Below are positions 63,377 to 64,000 of a stretch of 64,000 bases of DNA, one piece after another. Both the position numbers and the translations under genes were made by a program. The DNA is from Mycolicibacterium iranicum (GTDB taxonomy: Bacteria > Actinomycetota > Actinomycetes > Mycobacteriales > Mycobacteriaceae). The notes below the pieces were generated by a model. It searched no databases and was not told the origin of the DNA. It saw nothing but the letters and a program-made list of their open reading frames with translations. The stretch spans positions 62,001-126,000 of the forward strand of contig NZ_JACHVU010000006.1 in NCBI RefSeq assembly GCF_014190915.1, given 5' to 3'. Positions within the stretch are counted from its first letter, which is position 1. Each line of letters starts with the position of its first letter.

Positions 63377-63575
63377 CTGCGGTACGGCTCCTATCGCGGA
63401 AGAATGGCTGGGCTGGCAACTGCCGGCGTCGTGCGTCTCGCTATGTATCAGCGACCCGGAGGTCCCCGAAATTCCTGGCCGGCCGGGCAGTGCACCTGCG
63501 GGCCTGGACACCGACTCCGCCGGAACTTCTGACTCCGGCCAACCCCTAGATCTTGGGGGTCTGTCGGTGTTCGAA

Positions 63576-63591
63576 ACACTACACCTGGTGT
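63576..63591 (-). promoter_or_regulatory. NrdR box (proximal) of nrdHIE
   Basis: ACACTACACCTGGTGT, a near-palindrome of the NrdR type. On the minus strand it includes TAGTGT, with TTCTGA 17 bases upstream, so it covers the likely -10. Confidence 0.75.
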
Positions 63592-63595
63592 CCGA

Positions 63596-63626
63596 CATTC
63601 AGAAGAGATACAAGATGTTCTGAATG
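63596..63626. repeat. Inverted repeat over the nrdH promoter
   Basis: CATTCAGAA (63596-63604) and TTCTGAATG (63618-63626), perfect nine-base arms with 13 bases between. It encloses most of the distal NrdR-like box. Confidence 0.6.
63608..63623 (-). promoter_or_regulatory. NrdR-like box (distal) of nrdHIE
   Basis: ATACAAGATGTTCTGA; 12 of 16 bases match the reverse complement of the distal nrdF2 box, including the core ACAAGATGT. Its centre is 32 bp from the proximal box, exactly as at nrdF2. Confidence 0.55.
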
Positions 63627-63832
63627 ACATTTCTGAAATTCCCAGGTCGTAACCAGTGTGGCGCAGATCGGACCGGCGTGTCGCACGTCACACCGGCGTG
63701 TCGCGACACCCACCCGCCCACCACTCTCAGGTCTACCCCCGGGCACCGACACGGCTGCGTCACCCTCCTGACGACCCCAGGCCTGCGGCGCCCTCCAGCA
63801 AACATCGCCGACACCGTGTCCCCGGCCCAGCA

Positions 63833-63865
63833 GTCACCCCCGCCTCCTACGGAGACGGGGGTGAC
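63833..63865 (-). terminator. Hairpin downstream of the FMN-reductase gene
   Basis: 15-bp stem (63833-63847 with 63851-63865) with one mismatch and loop TAC, 38 bases after the stop of the minus-strand gene at the right edge. Confidence 0.75.
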
Positions 63866-63903
63866 GGACGAGCTCTGCGGCGATCGGATCCCGCGGAAGC
63901 GGG

Positions 63904-64000
63904 TCAGCCGATCTCGGCGGCCAGTTTGTCGACGATCTCCCGCAGGCGATCGGCCACCTCGGCGTTCTCACGGGGGTGCTTCCCGTCGAGCGTCTTGGCC
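63904..64000 (-). CDS. C-terminal end of a probable NADPH-dependent FMN reductase (truncated)
   Basis: Only the last 31 codons are inside the window, ending LREIVDKLAAEIG and preceded by KTLDGKHPRENAEV. By position it should be the homologue of Rv3054c, an NADPH-dependent FMN reductase-like protein, but the visible part has no diagnostic motif. Confidence 0.5.
   Translation of the reverse strand, partial: AKTLDGKHPRENAEVADRLREIVDKLAAEIG

Larger units (their letters stand above)
63377..63903. other. nrdH upstream region without genes
   Basis: 527 bases with no credible coding sequence. The left half carries the nrdH leader and NrdR-like boxes; 63627-63830 shows nothing recognisable; a terminator lies at 63833-63865. 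Confidence 0.6.

Noticed and set aside
63543..63558. CCCCTAGATCTTGGGG as a third NrdR box
   Set aside because: It is palindromic and 33 bp from the proximal box, but the outer bases differ from the box pattern and it would lie downstream of the inferred start site.
63448..63814. Two small minus-strand ORFs of 60 and 71 codons
   Set aside because: Composition is shadow-like, they overlap the regulatory region, and nothing couples them to nrdH.

Overview
The window is high-GC chromosomal DNA from a mycobacterium, most likely a fast-growing Mycolicibacterium. Many genes closely match Mycobacterium tuberculosis proteins, and they run in the order of the M. tuberculosis Rv3006-Rv3054c segment: lppZ, gatB, pfkA, gatA, gatC, ligA, lpqA, mnmA, iscS, etfAB, a methylglucose-lipopolysaccharide cluster, echA17, serB2, ctaD, fecB, adhC, nrdF2 and nrdEIH. 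The species cannot be fixed from the sequence alone. I saw no rRNA, tRNA, CRISPR array, insertion sequence or prophage.

Layout. 1-9.8 kb: the tail of lipoprotein LppZ, then a minus-strand run gatC-gatA-pfkA-gatB that ends in a PrrB-like sensor kinase with no partner, then an ACT-domain protein and DNA ligase A. 9.9-21.5 kb: a YjbR-like protein with an acyl-CoA ligase, a GAF/PAS/GGDEF cyclase, a MetE-like protein, lpqA, the tRNA-thiolation pair iscS-mnmA, a GNAT/acyltransferase pair resembling ornithine-lipid OlsB-OlsA, and electron-transfer flavoprotein etfBA. 21.7-32 kb: polysaccharide and envelope genes (methyltransferase, GH57, GT4, hexapeptide acyltransferase, two exported proteins, two methyltransferase-like proteins), with a glucose-6-phosphate dehydrogenase inside. 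32-43 kb: echA17-Nudix-ABC ATPase operon, a P-loop kinase overlapping a YczE-like membrane protein, a tiny ORF, a divergent MocR regulator, then serB2, ctaD, fecB and adhC.

43-54.4 kb is the accessory part. It holds an amino-acid permease, a three-subunit molybdenum hydroxylase of the PaoABC (periplasmic aldehyde oxidoreductase) type, a LuxR regulator with a stand-alone receiver and a PAS/GAF kinase, and a TetR regulator divergent from an FAD oxidoreductase. The last 10 kb carries the split class Ib ribonucleotide reductase: nrdF2 alone at 54.4 kb and nrdHIE at 60.5-63.4 kb. Between them lie a TetR regulator, a geranylgeranyl-reductase-like enzyme, a SUKH protein, two VOC proteins and a divergent LysR-like/DUF5997 pair. 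The window ends in the 3' end of a probable FMN reductase.

Regulation. About 18 genes start six to eight bases after a TANNNT-like -10 hexamer with no Shine-Dalgarno sequence, which is what leaderless mRNAs look like; three divergent pairs share very short spacers built this way. Both nrd promoters carry two NrdR-like boxes whose centres are 32 bp apart. Several other divergent spacers hold clean inverted repeats that look like operators.
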